Positions 34,763-44,940 of a stretch of 64,000 nt of DNA are shown one piece after another. The stretch covers positions 186,001 through 250,000 of the forward strand of contig JAGYJF010000003.1 of NCBI GenBank assembly GCA_018402135.1, read 5' to 3'. The translations under genes were made by a program, and so were the position numbers. The stretch comes from Flavobacteriaceae bacterium (GTDB lineage: Bacteria; Bacteroidota; Bacteroidia; Flavobacteriales; Flavobacteriaceae). The stretch's first letter is position 1. Each line of letters opens with the position of its first letter. The notes beneath the pieces were generated by a model. It was not told the DNA's origin. It saw only the letters and a list, made by a program, of their open reading frames with translations, and searched no databases.

Positions 34763-35881
34763 ATGCAAAAAAAGATAGCACTTATTACGGGAGTAACAGG
34801 ACAAGATGGCGCTTATTTAAGTGAATTTTTGTTAAAAAAGGACTATTTAGTACATGGAATAAAAAGAAGGTCATCTATGTTTAATACCGACAGGATAGAT
34901 CATCTGTATCAAGACCCGCATATTGATAACCAAAACTTTTTTTTACATTATGGTGATTTAACAGATAGCACAAATTTAACAAGAATTATTCAAGAAGTTC
35001 AGCCTGACGAAGTATACAATTTGGCGGCTATGAGCCATGTGCAAGTATCTTTTGAAATGCCCGAGTATACTGCCAACTGCGATGCCTTAGGCACTTTACG
35101 TATTTTAGAAGCTATAAGATTGTTAGGCTTAGAAAATAAAACACGTATTTACCAAGCATCAACATCGGAGCTTTACGGTAAAGTACAAGAGATTCCACAA
35201 TCCGAAACTACACCATTTTACCCAAGAAGTCCTTATGCAGTTGCCAAAATGTACGCTTATTGGATCACAGTTAATTATAGAGAAGCTTACGGAATTTACG
35301 CATGTAACGGCATACTTTTCAATCACGAATCGCCAATTAGAGGAGAGACCTTTGTGACAAGAAAAATAACCAGAGCCACGTCGAAAATAGCCTTAGGCTT
35401 GCAAGATAAATTTTATTTAGGAAATTTAGATGCCAAACGAGATTGGGGTCATGCCAAAGATTATATAAGGATGATGTGGATGATTTTACAAGCAGACCAG
35501 CCCGAAGATTGGGTAATCGCCACAGGAAAAACAACCTCAGTGCGCGACTTTGTTAAAATGAGCTTTGCGCATATTGGTGTGGAATTGGATTTTAAAGGTG
35601 AAAACGAAAATGAAAAGGGATATGTTAAGTCATGTAACAATCCATTATACCAGTTAGAAATTGGAAAAGAAGTAGTAGCAGTAGATCCAAAATATTACAG
35701 GCCGACCGAAGTAGATTTACTAATTGGAGACGCCACAAAAGCTAAAGAAAAATTGGGATGGATACCAAAATACAATCTGGAAAATCTCATTGAAGATATG
35801 ATGACCAGTGATTTAAAATTAATGGAAAAGCAGCAGTACTTACAAGAAGGCGGGTACAAGATTAAAAATTATTTCGAATAA
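34763..35881 (+). CDS. gmd: GDP-mannose 4,6-dehydratase
   Basis: A 372-residue SDR converting GDP-D-mannose to GDP-4-keto-6-deoxymannose, the first step to GDP-L-fucose. [19 protein letters not shown] is the nucleotide site and [11 protein letters not shown] contains the Tyr-x3-Lys pair. [19 protein letters not shown] and [13 protein letters not shown] are Gmd signatures. I start at 34763: the longer frame from 34697 would cross the promoter. No mannose-1-phosphate guanylyltransferase is in the window, so GDP-mannose must come from elsewhere. Confidence 0.97.
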   Translation: MQKKIALITGVTGQDGAYLSEFLLKKDYLVHGIKRRSSMFNTDRIDHLYQDPHIDNQNFFLHYGDLTDSTNLTRIIQEVQPDEVYNLAAMSHVQVSFEMPEYTANCDALGTLRILEAIRLLGLENKTRIYQASTSELYGKVQEIPQSETTPFYPRSPYAVAKMYAYWITVNYREAYGIYACNGILFNHESPIRGETFVTRKITRATSKIALGLQDKFYLGNLDAKRDWGHAKDYIRMMWMILQADQPEDWVIATGKTTSVRDFVKMSFAHIGVELDFKGENENEKGYVKSCNNPLYQLEIGKEVVAVDPKYYRPTEVDLLIGDATKAKEKLGWIPKYNLENLIEDMMTSDLKLMEKQQYLQEGGYKIKNYFE

Positions 35882-35890
35882 ATATTTGTG

Positions 35891-36955
35891 ATGAACAAAG
35901 ATTCAAAAATCTATGTGGCCGGTCACCGCGGATTGGTAGGAAGCGCTATTTTAAAAACGCTTCAAAGTAAAGGCTACACCAATATCATTGGTAGAACTAG
36001 CTATGAATTGGATTTGAGTAATCAAGTGGCCGTTCAGGAATTCTTCTCATCTGAAAATCCAGAATACGTTTTTTTAGCCGCAGCCAAAGTAGGAGGAATC
36101 GTTGCTAATAACACTTACAGAGCAGATTTTATTTATGAAAATTTGATGATTCAAAATAATGTTATTCATCAAAGCTATGTAAATGGAGTTAAAAAGCTAC
36201 TTTTCTTAGGGAGTACTTGTATCTATCCTAAGGATTGTCCCCAACCCATAACAGAAGAGTATCTATTAACCAATACACTTGAGTATACCAACGAACCTTA
36301 TGCCATTGCTAAAATAGCCGGCATTAAAATGTGCGAAAGTTATAATCTACAATACGGTACCAACTTCATATCGGTAATGCCAACCAATCTTTATGGCCCT
36401 AACGATAATTTTGATTTAGAGAAATCTCATGTATTACCGGCACTTCTCAGAAAAATTCACCTCGCGAAATTGCTAAGCGAAAATAAAACAGAAAAAGTTT
36501 TAAAAAATTTAGGCTTCAAAAACATGGAAGAAACTACACATTACCTCTCAAAGTTTGGAGTAACGGCCAACAGTGTTGAGGTTTGGGGCAGTGGTAACCC
36601 GAAAAGAGAATTTTTATGGTCTGAAGACATGGCCGATGCTTGTGTCTTTTTAATGGAAAACAGAGATTTTAAAGACATAATAAACTCTTCCCCTAGGGGA
36701 TATGACGAAGGCAGTGGGGATGAGATTAGAAACACGCATATTAATATAGGGACGGGTGAAGACATTTCTATCAAAGAACTGGCAGAAATGATAAAAAACA
36801 TTGTTGGTTTTAAAGGCCAGCTTGTTTTTAACACAGATAAACCCGATGGGACGATGCGAAAGTTAACAGATGTATCTAAATTGAACCAATTGGGGTGGAG
36901 GCACAGCCTTAACTTACGTGAAGGTGTTTCAAGGCTCTATAACTGGTATTTTTAA
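35891..36955 (+). CDS. fcl: GDP-L-fucose synthase
   Basis: About 354 residues. Epimerises and reduces GDP-4-keto-6-deoxymannose to GDP-L-fucose. [17 protein letters not shown] is the nucleotide site. [16 protein letters not shown] and [15 protein letters not shown], with the catalytic Tyr and Lys, are WcaG/Fcl motifs. The ATG at 35891 follows a GTG that would only add one residue. The stop overlaps the next ATG by 1 bp (TAATG), so wecB is translationally coupled. Confidence 0.95.
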   Translation: MNKDSKIYVAGHRGLVGSAILKTLQSKGYTNIIGRTSYELDLSNQVAVQEFFSSENPEYVFLAAAKVGGIVANNTYRADFIYENLMIQNNVIHQSYVNGVKKLLFLGSTCIYPKDCPQPITEEYLLTNTLEYTNEPYAIAKIAGIKMCESYNLQYGTNFISVMPTNLYGPNDNFDLEKSHVLPALLRKIHLAKLLSENKTEKVLKNLGFKNMEETTHYLSKFGVTANSVEVWGSGNPKREFLWSEDMADACVFLMENRDFKDIINSSPRGYDEGSGDEIRNTHINIGTGEDISIKELAEMIKNIVGFKGQLVFNTDKPDGTMRKLTDVSKLNQLGWRHSLNLREGVSRLYNWYF

Positions 36956-38085
36956 TGAAGAAAGTTAAAAATCTTATCATTTTTGGAACACGGCCTGAAG
37001 CAATAAAGATGGCACCGCTTGTAAAAGAATTTCAAAGAGATCAAGATAAATTTCAAACAAAGGTTTGTATTACCGCTCAACATCGGGAGATGTTGGATCA
37101 AGTTCTGGATTTTTTTGAAATAGTTCCAGATTACGATATGGATCTAATGAAGCCCAACCAGAACTTATATTCACTTACTGCTGATATTATAACGGGCTTA
37201 AAACCTATTTTGGAAGAATTTAATCCCGATTTTGTTTTTGTACATGGCGACACCACAACCACTATGGCCACAAGCATTGCCGCCTTTTATTCTGGGGCAA
37301 AGGTATGTCATGTAGAAGCCGGGCTAAGAACTTTTAATAAACGCTCCCCATTTCCTGAGGAAATCAATAGAAGTGTTACGGGAAGCATAGCAGATTATCA
37401 TTTTTCACCAACAGAATCATCTAAAAATAACCTGATAAAAGAGAATATTAATCCCGACAGCATTCTCGTTACTGGAAATACTGTTATTGATGCACTTAAA
37501 TATAGCACAGAAAAGGTGAGTTCTTCCAGTTTTTACAATCAAGAAATTGAACTAGTTAAGAAATTTTTAAGCAAGGGTAAACGACTTGTTTTGGTTACTG
37601 GACACAGAAGAGAAAGCCATGGACAAGGATTTATTAACATTTGTAATGCCTTAAAACAAATTACTTCAAACCATGAAGATATACAAATAATTTATCCGGT
37701 GCATTTAAACCCGAATGTACAAAAACCTGTTTACGAAATCCTAAAGGATACATCAAACATTCATTTAATTAACCCTATTTCATATCCCGCTTTTGTTTGG
37801 TTGATGAGTCGTTCCTATATAATAATAACCGACAGCGGTGGTATACAAGAAGAAGCACCAAGCCTTGGAAAACCTGTGTTAGTTATGAGAGACACTACAG
37901 AGCGTCCTGAAGCAGTTGATGCAGGAACGGTTTTATTAGTAGGAACTAATTGTAAAAAAATTGTTTCAGAAACAGATAGATTGTTAAATAATACAGAGTT
38001 TTACAACAGCATGAGCATGTTACACAATCCATATGGAGATGGAACCGCATGTTCTAAAATAGTTGAGTTTATATCAAATTTATAA
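36955..38085 (+). CDS. wecB: UDP-N-acetylglucosamine 2-epimerase (non-hydrolysing)
   Basis: A 376-residue enzyme interconverting UDP-GlcNAc and UDP-ManNAc. IFGTRPEAIKMAPLVKEFQ, HGDTTTTMATSIAAFY, CHVEAGLRTFNKRSPFPEE and TDSGGIQEEAPSLGKPVLVMR are hallmarks of the WecB/MnaA family. Followed 3 bp later by the UDP-ManNAc dehydrogenase wecC, which makes ManNAcA synthesis the obvious pathway. A second homologue lies at 56820-57914. Confidence 0.96.
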   Translation: MKKVKNLIIFGTRPEAIKMAPLVKEFQRDQDKFQTKVCITAQHREMLDQVLDFFEIVPDYDMDLMKPNQNLYSLTADIITGLKPILEEFNPDFVFVHGDTTTTMATSIAAFYSGAKVCHVEAGLRTFNKRSPFPEEINRSVTGSIADYHFSPTESSKNNLIKENINPDSILVTGNTVIDALKYSTEKVSSSSFYNQEIELVKKFLSKGKRLVLVTGHRRESHGQGFINICNALKQITSNHEDIQIIYPVHLNPNVQKPVYEILKDTSNIHLINPISYPAFVWLMSRSYIIITDSGGIQEEAPSLGKPVLVMRDTTERPEAVDAGTVLLVGTNCKKIVSETDRLLNNTEFYNSMSMLHNPYGDGTACSKIVEFISNL

Positions 38086-38087
38086 GT

Positions 38088-39302
38088 ATGAATACAAAAC
38101 CCGAAGTAGTCATGATGGGCTTAGGTTATATAGGATTACCAACAGCAGCTTTAATTGCTAAAAATAATACCTATGTTCATGGTGTTGATATCAACCAAAA
38201 TGTTGTTGATACCATTAATGCGGGAAAAATTCACATCATCGAACCGGAGCTTGATGCTGCGGTGGCTAAAGCAGTGGCTAACGGATTTTTAAAAGCAGAT
38301 ACGAAACCAACGGAGGCTAATGTATATATTATAGTAGTGCCAACGCCATTTAAAGCTAAGAACGAGCCAGATATTTCCTTTGTAGAAGCGGCTACAAAAG
38401 CCATTATTCCATTTTTAAAGCCCGATGATTTATACATTATAGAATCGACCTCTCCAATTGGAACAACCGAGAAAATGATGCAATTCATTTATTCAGAACG
38501 CACAGACCTAAAAGACAAACTAAATATAGCCTATTGTCCTGAACGTGTGCTACCAGGAAACGTGATGTATGAATTGGTGCATAACGATAGAGTTATTGGT
38601 GGTATTGACGAAAAATCAACGGATAAAGCCGTTGAATTTTATAAGCAGTTTATAAAAGGCGATTTGCATAAAACCAATGCGCGAACGGCTGAAATGTGTA
38701 AATTAGTTGAAAACTCATCACGAGATGTTCAAATAGCCTTTGCAAATGAATTATCTTTAATTTGTGATAAAGCAGAAATCAATGTTTGGGAGCTTATCGA
38801 TTTAGCTAACAAACATCCGAGAGTAAATATTTTACAACCCGGATGCGGAGTTGGCGGACACTGTATAGCCGTTGACCCATACTTTATTGTAGCTGACTAT
38901 CCTATGGAATCGAAAATTATTGGTGCAGCAAGAGAGATTAATAATTATAAATCCTTTTGGTGTGCAGAAAAGGTACAAACAGCAAAACTACAATTTGAAT
39001 TGGAGTATGGTCGCAAACCATCTATTGCTCTTATGGGGTTAGCTTTTAAACCCAATATCGACGATTTAAGAGAGTCGCCGGCAAAATATATAGTTCAAAA
39101 AGTGTTGCAGAACGCAAATAACGAAGAATACTATATTGTTGAACCAAACATCAAATCTCACAACGTATTTAAATTAACAGATTATAAAACGGCAGCAGAT
39201 AAGGCAGACATTATTGTATTTTTGGTAGCGCATAAAGAGTTTAGAAAATTGAATGTTCCTTCAGAAAAGGAGGTATTAGATTTTTGTGGTGCTTTAAACT
39301 AG
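38088..39302 (+). CDS. wecC: UDP-N-acetyl-D-mannosamine dehydrogenase
   Basis: A 404-residue nucleotide-sugar dehydrogenase oxidising UDP-ManNAc to UDP-ManNAcA. It has the NAD site VMMGLGYIGLPTAALIA, the STSPIGTTEKM segment, NSSRDVQIAFANELS, and the catalytic-Cys block QPGCGVGGHCIAVDPYF. GLAFKPNIDDLRESPA is the third domain. Pairing with wecB supports ManNAc over GalNAc or glucose as substrate. It probably shares a transcript with the surrounding genes. Confidence 0.93.
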   Translation: MNTKPEVVMMGLGYIGLPTAALIAKNNTYVHGVDINQNVVDTINAGKIHIIEPELDAAVAKAVANGFLKADTKPTEANVYIIVVPTPFKAKNEPDISFVEAATKAIIPFLKPDDLYIIESTSPIGTTEKMMQFIYSERTDLKDKLNIAYCPERVLPGNVMYELVHNDRVIGGIDEKSTDKAVEFYKQFIKGDLHKTNARTAEMCKLVENSSRDVQIAFANELSLICDKAEINVWELIDLANKHPRVNILQPGCGVGGHCIAVDPYFIVADYPMESKIIGAAREINNYKSFWCAEKVQTAKLQFELEYGRKPSIALMGLAFKPNIDDLRESPAKYIVQKVLQNANNEEYYIVEPNIKSHNVFKLTDYKTAADKADIIVFLVAHKEFRKLNVPSEKEVLDFCGALN

Positions 39303-39337
39303 ATTGATTTCGATAGACATAATAGCTCATTTAATTT

Positions 39338-40594
39338 ATGTATCATCAGTTTATAAAAATTAAATATTTAGAACAAATCCAAAGAATATCGCTGTTTGGA
39401 GCTATCTTCTTTTTACCAATTCACATTAATTTAAACAACATTTTCCTATTAATATTCATTTTTACAAGTTTAGTTGCTGCTTTTTTGACACCCAAGGTAG
39501 CCTTAAAAAATATCACTAAAAACAAAACCGTGTTGTTTTTAACATGCATTCCTTTTATCTTAAATATCATTGGGCTTTTATATACTGATGAATTGTCCCG
39601 CGGAATAGATTATACAGTAAGGGCATTTGCCCTTTTGCTGATACCGATTATATCCGTTTTAAGCCCTAAGGTTTTTGTTGATAACTACAAAAAAATGGGT
39701 TATGTTCTAATTTTTGGTTGTTTATTTGTGGTTATTTGGAGCTGGTTTTTTTCTATTCAATCACTCCTTAGCGAAGGAAAACCATTTAAGGATTTGTTTG
39801 GACCACTTTATTCTAATCACAACTTATTAAGGTGTTTAGATATGCATCCTGCATATTTGTCTATTTTTATTTATACAGCAATAGGTTTTATAGCGATAGA
39901 ATTCCGCAACTATAAAAAAAACATGAAAATAGTTAACAGTATTATTGTTATGGTGTTGTTTGCTTTTATGGTTCACTTACTTTCGAGATTTGCTATATTT
40001 TATTTTATTGTATCAAGTGTGATCTATTTAATTTATAATAAGCACTGGGTATTATTATCAGGGCTTACCATTGTAATTACTTTAGTTATGGCATATGCCT
40101 ACAACACACCACATAATTATTTAAGAGATAGACTTATTTACAACTTAAATTTATTTGAAAAGAAAACCCAGTTCAGTAAAAAGGACGATCGTTTTGATAG
40201 ATTATCGGCCTCTTATGAAATATTTAAACAAAGCCCTATAATTGGCTACGGAACAGCCGCAGAAAGCAAACATAGAAGAGAAATTTTTAAGAGAAACAGA
40301 GATATGGTGGCATATAATGAAGACTATAATGCCCACAATCAATTTATGGAATATTTAAGTACTTTCGGGATCATTGGCGCCATTGCTTATCTGCTGTTTT
40401 TTGGGACTTTATTTCATATGGTTTATAAAAACAAGCAATTTTTTTTAGGGTTTTTAATTACAGGGGTTTTCTTAGCATGTTTAACCGAGTCTATTTTTGA
40501 ACGGTCTTGGGGTGTGGTTTACATGTCTCTAATGATTGGGTTAATAATTAGCTTTAACAAGGAAACCATTATAAAGACAACAATGGATGATTGA
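39338..40594 (+). CDS. O-antigen ligase/polymerase family membrane protein
   Basis: A 418-residue protein with about ten to twelve membrane segments. A periplasmic loop in the C-terminal half contains YNAHNQFMEYLSTFGIIGAIAYLLFFG, the conserved His-containing loop of Wzy/WaaL proteins. Such enzymes either polymerise undecaprenyl-linked repeats or attach them to lipid A-core. Of the three such proteins in this locus, I cannot say which is polymerase and which is ligase. It overlaps wzx by 8 bp. Confidence 0.8.
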   Translation: MYHQFIKIKYLEQIQRISLFGAIFFLPIHINLNNIFLLIFIFTSLVAAFLTPKVALKNITKNKTVLFLTCIPFILNIIGLLYTDELSRGIDYTVRAFALLLIPIISVLSPKVFVDNYKKMGYVLIFGCLFVVIWSWFFSIQSLLSEGKPFKDLFGPLYSNHNLLRCLDMHPAYLSIFIYTAIGFIAIEFRNYKKNMKIVNSIIVMVLFAFMVHLLSRFAIFYFIVSSVIYLIYNKHWVLLSGLTIVITLVMAYAYNTPHNYLRDRLIYNLNLFEKKTQFSKKDDRFDRLSASYEIFKQSPIIGYGTAAESKHRREIFKRNRDMVAYNEDYNAHNQFMEYLSTFGIIGAIAYLLFFGTLFHMVYKNKQFFLGFLITGVFLACLTESIFERSWGVVYMSLMIGLIISFNKETIIKTTMDD

Positions 40595-41754
40595 GTTTAT
40601 AAACAACCATAAAAAATATGCTGCTTATGCATTATCTGTCATAGTAAGTAGAGGACTTGAATATTTTGTTTTATTTTATGCGGCGTTCTATTTATCAAAA
40701 GAAGACTATGGCGAATTAGAATTTTACAAAAAAATAATTGAATTATTTGCAGTTGCGTTAGCGTTTGGATTACCAAGTTTACTGCTAACTTATACTAAAA
40801 GTGACAACAGTAAAACCCACTTTACGTTTTTATCATTTGTTTATATCTTTTTATTGGGAATAATTATTACTCCAATACTTTACTTTTTTAATTATGAGTT
40901 TTTATTGGTTCCTATCTTATTCCATGCTATTTTTTTTAACAATGGTATTATGCCTGTGTTTTTTATTACCAAGAGTGGGAGTAATATTGCAGCCATATAT
41001 AAATCAAGTGTTTCTTGTGTTTTTTATTTAGGCATTTTTTTATTGCTTCAATTTTCCGATAAACCAAATCTATCATTTGTAAATGTTAATTATTTCATTT
41101 TCCCATTAGCATTAATTTTTTCAATCAAGCTTTTTATGGGACAAAATATTGGTTACCGATTATTATTAAAATACTTTTCTTTATTTAAAAACTATTGTTG
41201 AGCTCATTAACATTGGTAGCAAGTAATTTCGTTAATATCATGTTTTTATATACTGATATTATGATTATTAAGTTAATATCAGATAAGCCGAATGCTGACA
41301 TCGCCGATTACAGCTTTGTTTTAAACCTCTGTAATTTATTAATTTTAATCCCTCTTACAATGGTTCAAGTTGATATTGAATTAATAAAAAAAGTAGACAA
41401 CATTAAAACAATTAACCTTAAAATTTTAAAATTTGTATCTTTATTTTCGCTTCCAATTATAACATTTTATTTACTGCTTATAAATAACTTTTATATAAAT
41501 TACAAGGATACTATTTTAATCTTTTTTGTGATTTTAGGAGCTAAATTTTTTCAAGCACAATCTGTTTCCCTTGGGGCGATTATTTTAATTAAGAAAAATT
41601 TAATTTGAATTTATATATTAATATTTCAATCCTTACCTTAAATCTAATCTTTAGTTATCTTTTATTTAAAGTATTTGAAGTTTTAGGAGTTGCAATTGCA
41701 AGTTTCATTTCTTTGGCAACCAGGTATTTAATATTACGAAGTTTTTCAAAATAA
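40587..41754 (+). pseudogene. wzx: Wzx-type oligosaccharide flippase, broken by two frameshifts
   Basis: The product would be a MATE/PST-type membrane protein that flips undecaprenyl-linked repeats. It lies in three frames: 40587-41201 (LSVIVSRGLEYFVLFYAAFYLSKEDYGELE), 41195-41608 (NIMFLYTDIMIIKLIS) and about 41605-41754. Each join looks like one missing base: around 41184-41195 near AAAAACTATTG, and at 41601-41606 in a T-run. Reading across the joins gives a continuous protein of about 390 residues with many hydrophobic segments. Either the gene is inactive or the sequence has errors. Confidence 0.75.
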
Positions 41755-41760
41755 CCTAAA

Positions 41761-42926
41761 ATGAAAGCTGTAAGAATTACTTCAATTTTATCCCCTATTT
41801 TTTTAGTTCTTATACTAATGTCAGACTTACATTATAAGTATATTTCAATTAATGGCATTCAAACATTTAAGTTTACGGTTATTTCAAAAGTTATCATTGC
41901 TCTTGCCTTTTTAGTTATTTCAGTTATTAATTTCAAGAAAATAAAAAAAGGTTACTTTATGGTCATTGCGGGACTTATAATGGTTATAATTTTGGGATAT
42001 GCGAACACCGACTCAAATAGAATATTTTACTCCAGTTATACACAGGCACAATATTTATTTGGATTATTTGTGTTTTATTTCTTCTTTTCATTCTATAAGT
42101 TTTTAGATGTTGCCCTTTTATTAAAAACGTTAACATTTATTATTATTTTGAATTTTCTTTTTATACTCATTGGCCTTTTATATGAAATTGAATTGTTTAA
42201 AACATATTTATCTCGATTTGGTTTTAATGGGATATTCAAAGGGACTTCAGAAGCCTCATATTTTTATCTGTTTTCAATTTTATTATTTGCTAATTTACCT
42301 TTTTCAAAAAAAAATGTTTTTGTTTTTGGATTAGTCATTATGTCTTCTTTATTAGTGGGAAGTAAGTCATTATATGTGTATTTATTTTTTATTGCCCTAC
42401 TTACGGCATTCAATTTATTTAAAAAACAAGTTGGGTTTTTAAAGGCCAAACATTATTTTTTGCTGATTCTATTGGCCGTTGCTTTTGTGTATTCATTTTT
42501 ATGGCTAGTTTTGACCCAAAACACAACGCTAAATAATGTATTTATAAAGGACGGATTGTTATCCGCGATATTTTCCTATAGAGATGTATTAACTGCTAAC
42601 GCGATTTATACAATTGGAGAGAAATATAACTTTTTTAATTATATGTTTGGGGGGCTTCCTTTTATTTATAAAACAACCGAAATTTTTTTAATGGATCTAT
42701 TTATTACATTTGGGGTAATTGGCTCCTTCTTGTTTCTTATCTTTATTAGAAAGATATTCCCTGTGATATATTCCAATAGGGTAAAGGTTATGTTAGTAGG
42801 TATTGGAATAATAATTTTTTAAGGGGGAACTTTTTTATTTTCCTTCCGTTGTATTTATTGGTGGCTGTAATTTTGAGTATTATATTGAATCATTCAGAAT
42901 TAAATCAAAAACAGAAACTAACTTGA
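41761..42926 (+). pseudogene. Wzy/O-antigen polymerase-like membrane protein, frameshifted near its 3' end
   Basis: The open frame 41761-42822 gives 353 residues with about ten membrane segments and a KGTSEASYFYLFSILLFANL loop typical of Wzy/O-antigen polymerases. It stops in TTTTTTAAGGGGG. One base added there continues the same membrane pattern (GGNFFIFLPLYLLVAVILSI) to TGA at 42924-42926, 1 bp before the LamG gene. So a single-base loss near 42818-42825 is the best explanation. Substrate unknown. Confidence 0.7.
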
Positions 42927-42927
42927 C

Positions 42928-43707
42928 ATGAAAAAAATTGCTTTATTAATTTTGATAGCTTTAGCATCTATTTCTTGTAAAAACAGTGAAAAGCAACAGG
43001 ATAAAAACTCCTCTAATGACACATTGGAAAACACCAAAGAATCACATGAGATTGATTTAGATAAATATATTGTTTTTGAAGAGTTTTTGAATTCTAAAAA
43101 AATTGAAGAGGCCGATTACGTTAATGTAACCTTTAACGAAAAAGGCACCCGATTTAATGAAGATTTGGACAAAGAATCGTATATCAAAATACCTTTTTCT
43201 AATTTAGATTTAAAAAATGGTTTTAATATAAGTTTCTCATATAATACATTTAGCGAAGTCGGTTCTAAACCTCAAGCCTTGATTTCATTAGTAGACAGGT
43301 ATTCCTCACCCACTCGAGTACCTTTTTATATTTATTTAGCAGCAAGAAGAATTACTTGTGTTTTCGGAGAACAGGTATTATGGGCAGAGGGTTACGATCG
43401 AATTAATCAGGAGTCAAAAGAATTCTTCGACTCTTACCCCCTTGACACTAATACATTCTATTTTGTTTCAATTAATGTTGATAAAACCACGATTAACATA
43501 TATGTAAATTCAGAACTATATGCATCCTTTAAAAACATTAAACAAAACGATCTTATATTCGACAATATCATGATTGGAAGCACAAAGGAAATCAATAATA
43601 TTGTGCACCCATTCTATGGCTACATAAACGGGTTAAAAATCTATAGAAATGTTATAAGTGAGAACCAAATAATTGAAATGTATAACGCCCAACCATATTT
43701 CTATTAA
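42928..43707 (+). CDS. LamG/concanavalin A-like domain lipoprotein
   Basis: A 259-residue exported protein. MKKIALLILIALASISC has a lipobox (SISC), predicting a lipid anchor. After an Asn/Asp/Glu-rich linker (about 20-45) a beta-rich domain follows (FNISFSYNTFSEVG, FYFVSINVDKTTINIYVNSELYASFKN). It ends with HPFYGYINGLKIYRNVISENQI, the usual closing strand of LamG/pentraxin-type sandwiches. These bind carbohydrates or act in glycan processing. Its position between two polymerase-like genes is unusual; a role in recognising or trimming the local polysaccharide is inference. Confidence 0.8.
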   Translation: MKKIALLILIALASISCKNSEKQQDKNSSNDTLENTKESHEIDLDKYIVFEEFLNSKKIEEADYVNVTFNEKGTRFNEDLDKESYIKIPFSNLDLKNGFNISFSYNTFSEVGSKPQALISLVDRYSSPTRVPFYIYLAARRITCVFGEQVLWAEGYDRINQESKEFFDSYPLDTNTFYFVSINVDKTTINIYVNSELYASFKNIKQNDLIFDNIMIGSTKEINNIVHPFYGYINGLKIYRNVISENQIIEMYNAQPYFY

Positions 43708-43713
43708 ACAAAA

Positions 43714-44940
43714 ATGAAGGTTAACATATTTAATCTATATCTCAAATCAATTTTTATATTAATATGGACAAAACTCATTTTTTCCTATTTATCAGTAAAA
43801 TTAACTTATTTTCAAAAAGGTTTAATCCCTAATGTAGAAAGATTTAATTTCCTGGGATTAAATGAAGATTTTTCCAAAAAAATAGAATACATATTACTCC
43901 CAATATCTTTTTACTTTGTTTTTAGATATTTTATCTATGCTGGCAGGACTAAAGTGCTGATTATAATATCATTAGTTATGTTTTTTTTAAATATTATTAC
44001 AGGAATTATAAATGATGTTTCTATAATAGATTCTTTAAATTATTCATTTAAAATATTTTCACCCATATATCTATTTTGCTCCCTAGTTATTTATAATAAT
44101 AAGACAAATAACTGTGTGAAACCCTATATGAAAAACATACTGATATTGTGCGTATGTTTAACTATAATAGCCCTTTTGTTTTTTGCTCCAAGTTTTAATA
44201 GAATGGAAAACTATCTACCCATTTATTTTGATGGAATTCACACACATAATTATGTATTGGTTTCCGTTTTCATTGGTATTGTTTATTTATTGTATAAAAA
44301 GAATAATTCTAAAATTTTAATTGGATTCATATTCCTATCTATACTTTTTCTATATTTTGGATATAATGTTAGGACGACAATAATGATGTACTTAATATTC
44401 GTCATTACTGTTCTTTTTTTGAATTCCAATGTTTTTAAGGTTTTTGTTATTAAGGCCTTAGTATTAGCACCATTTATTATATTATTATTGTTCCTTTTAA
44501 AGACAGAATTCGACTTAAATGAATTCTCTTCAGGAAGAACTTCAATGTATGTTGAAAAAATAAAGCAATTATCAACTTATAATTTGACTGAATGGCTTTT
44601 TGGAAGAGGCTATGAATCCGATTTGATAGTTACCGAAGTTTGGTGGTGGGATAAAAAGGGTGCACACAATGATTTATTTACATTTTTAGTTGAAAACGGT
44701 ATACTTTACATGTTTATGTTGATATATCTTTTCTATAAGTTAGTATTTTTGTTACCACGATTGAATATTATATTTATATCAATAGTTATTGGGTGTTTTT
44801 TCACAAGCATGATAAGTAATGGTATAATCACAAGACCTTTAGCCGGATATGTTTTATTTATCGTGTTGGCATATATTTATATTGAAATAAAAAACAAGCA
44901 AAATGAAAGTATTGATTCTGGCAGGAGGCTTTGGAACTAG
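43714..44940 (+). CDS. O-antigen polymerase/ligase family membrane protein
   Basis: A 408-residue protein with about ten membrane segments and a KGAHNDLFTFLVENGILYM motif, the His-containing loop of Wzy/WaaL enzymes. GRTSMYVEKIKQL precedes it. It is the third such protein in the locus. The end (NESIDSGRRLWN) overlaps the start of rfbF by 38 bp in a different frame, longer than the usual 4-8 bp, so the last residues may reflect a sequence error rather than the true C-terminus. Confidence 0.75.
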   Translation: MKVNIFNLYLKSIFILIWTKLIFSYLSVKLTYFQKGLIPNVERFNFLGLNEDFSKKIEYILLPISFYFVFRYFIYAGRTKVLIIISLVMFFLNIITGIINDVSIIDSLNYSFKIFSPIYLFCSLVIYNNKTNNCVKPYMKNILILCVCLTIIALLFFAPSFNRMENYLPIYFDGIHTHNYVLVSVFIGIVYLLYKKNNSKILIGFIFLSILFLYFGYNVRTTIMMYLIFVITVLFLNSNVFKVFVIKALVLAPFIILLLFLLKTEFDLNEFSSGRTSMYVEKIKQLSTYNLTEWLFGRGYESDLIVTEVWWWDKKGAHNDLFTFLVENGILYMFMLIYLFYKLVFLLPRLNIIFISIVIGCFFTSMISNGIITRPLAGYVLFIVLAYIYIEIKNKQNESIDSGRRLWN

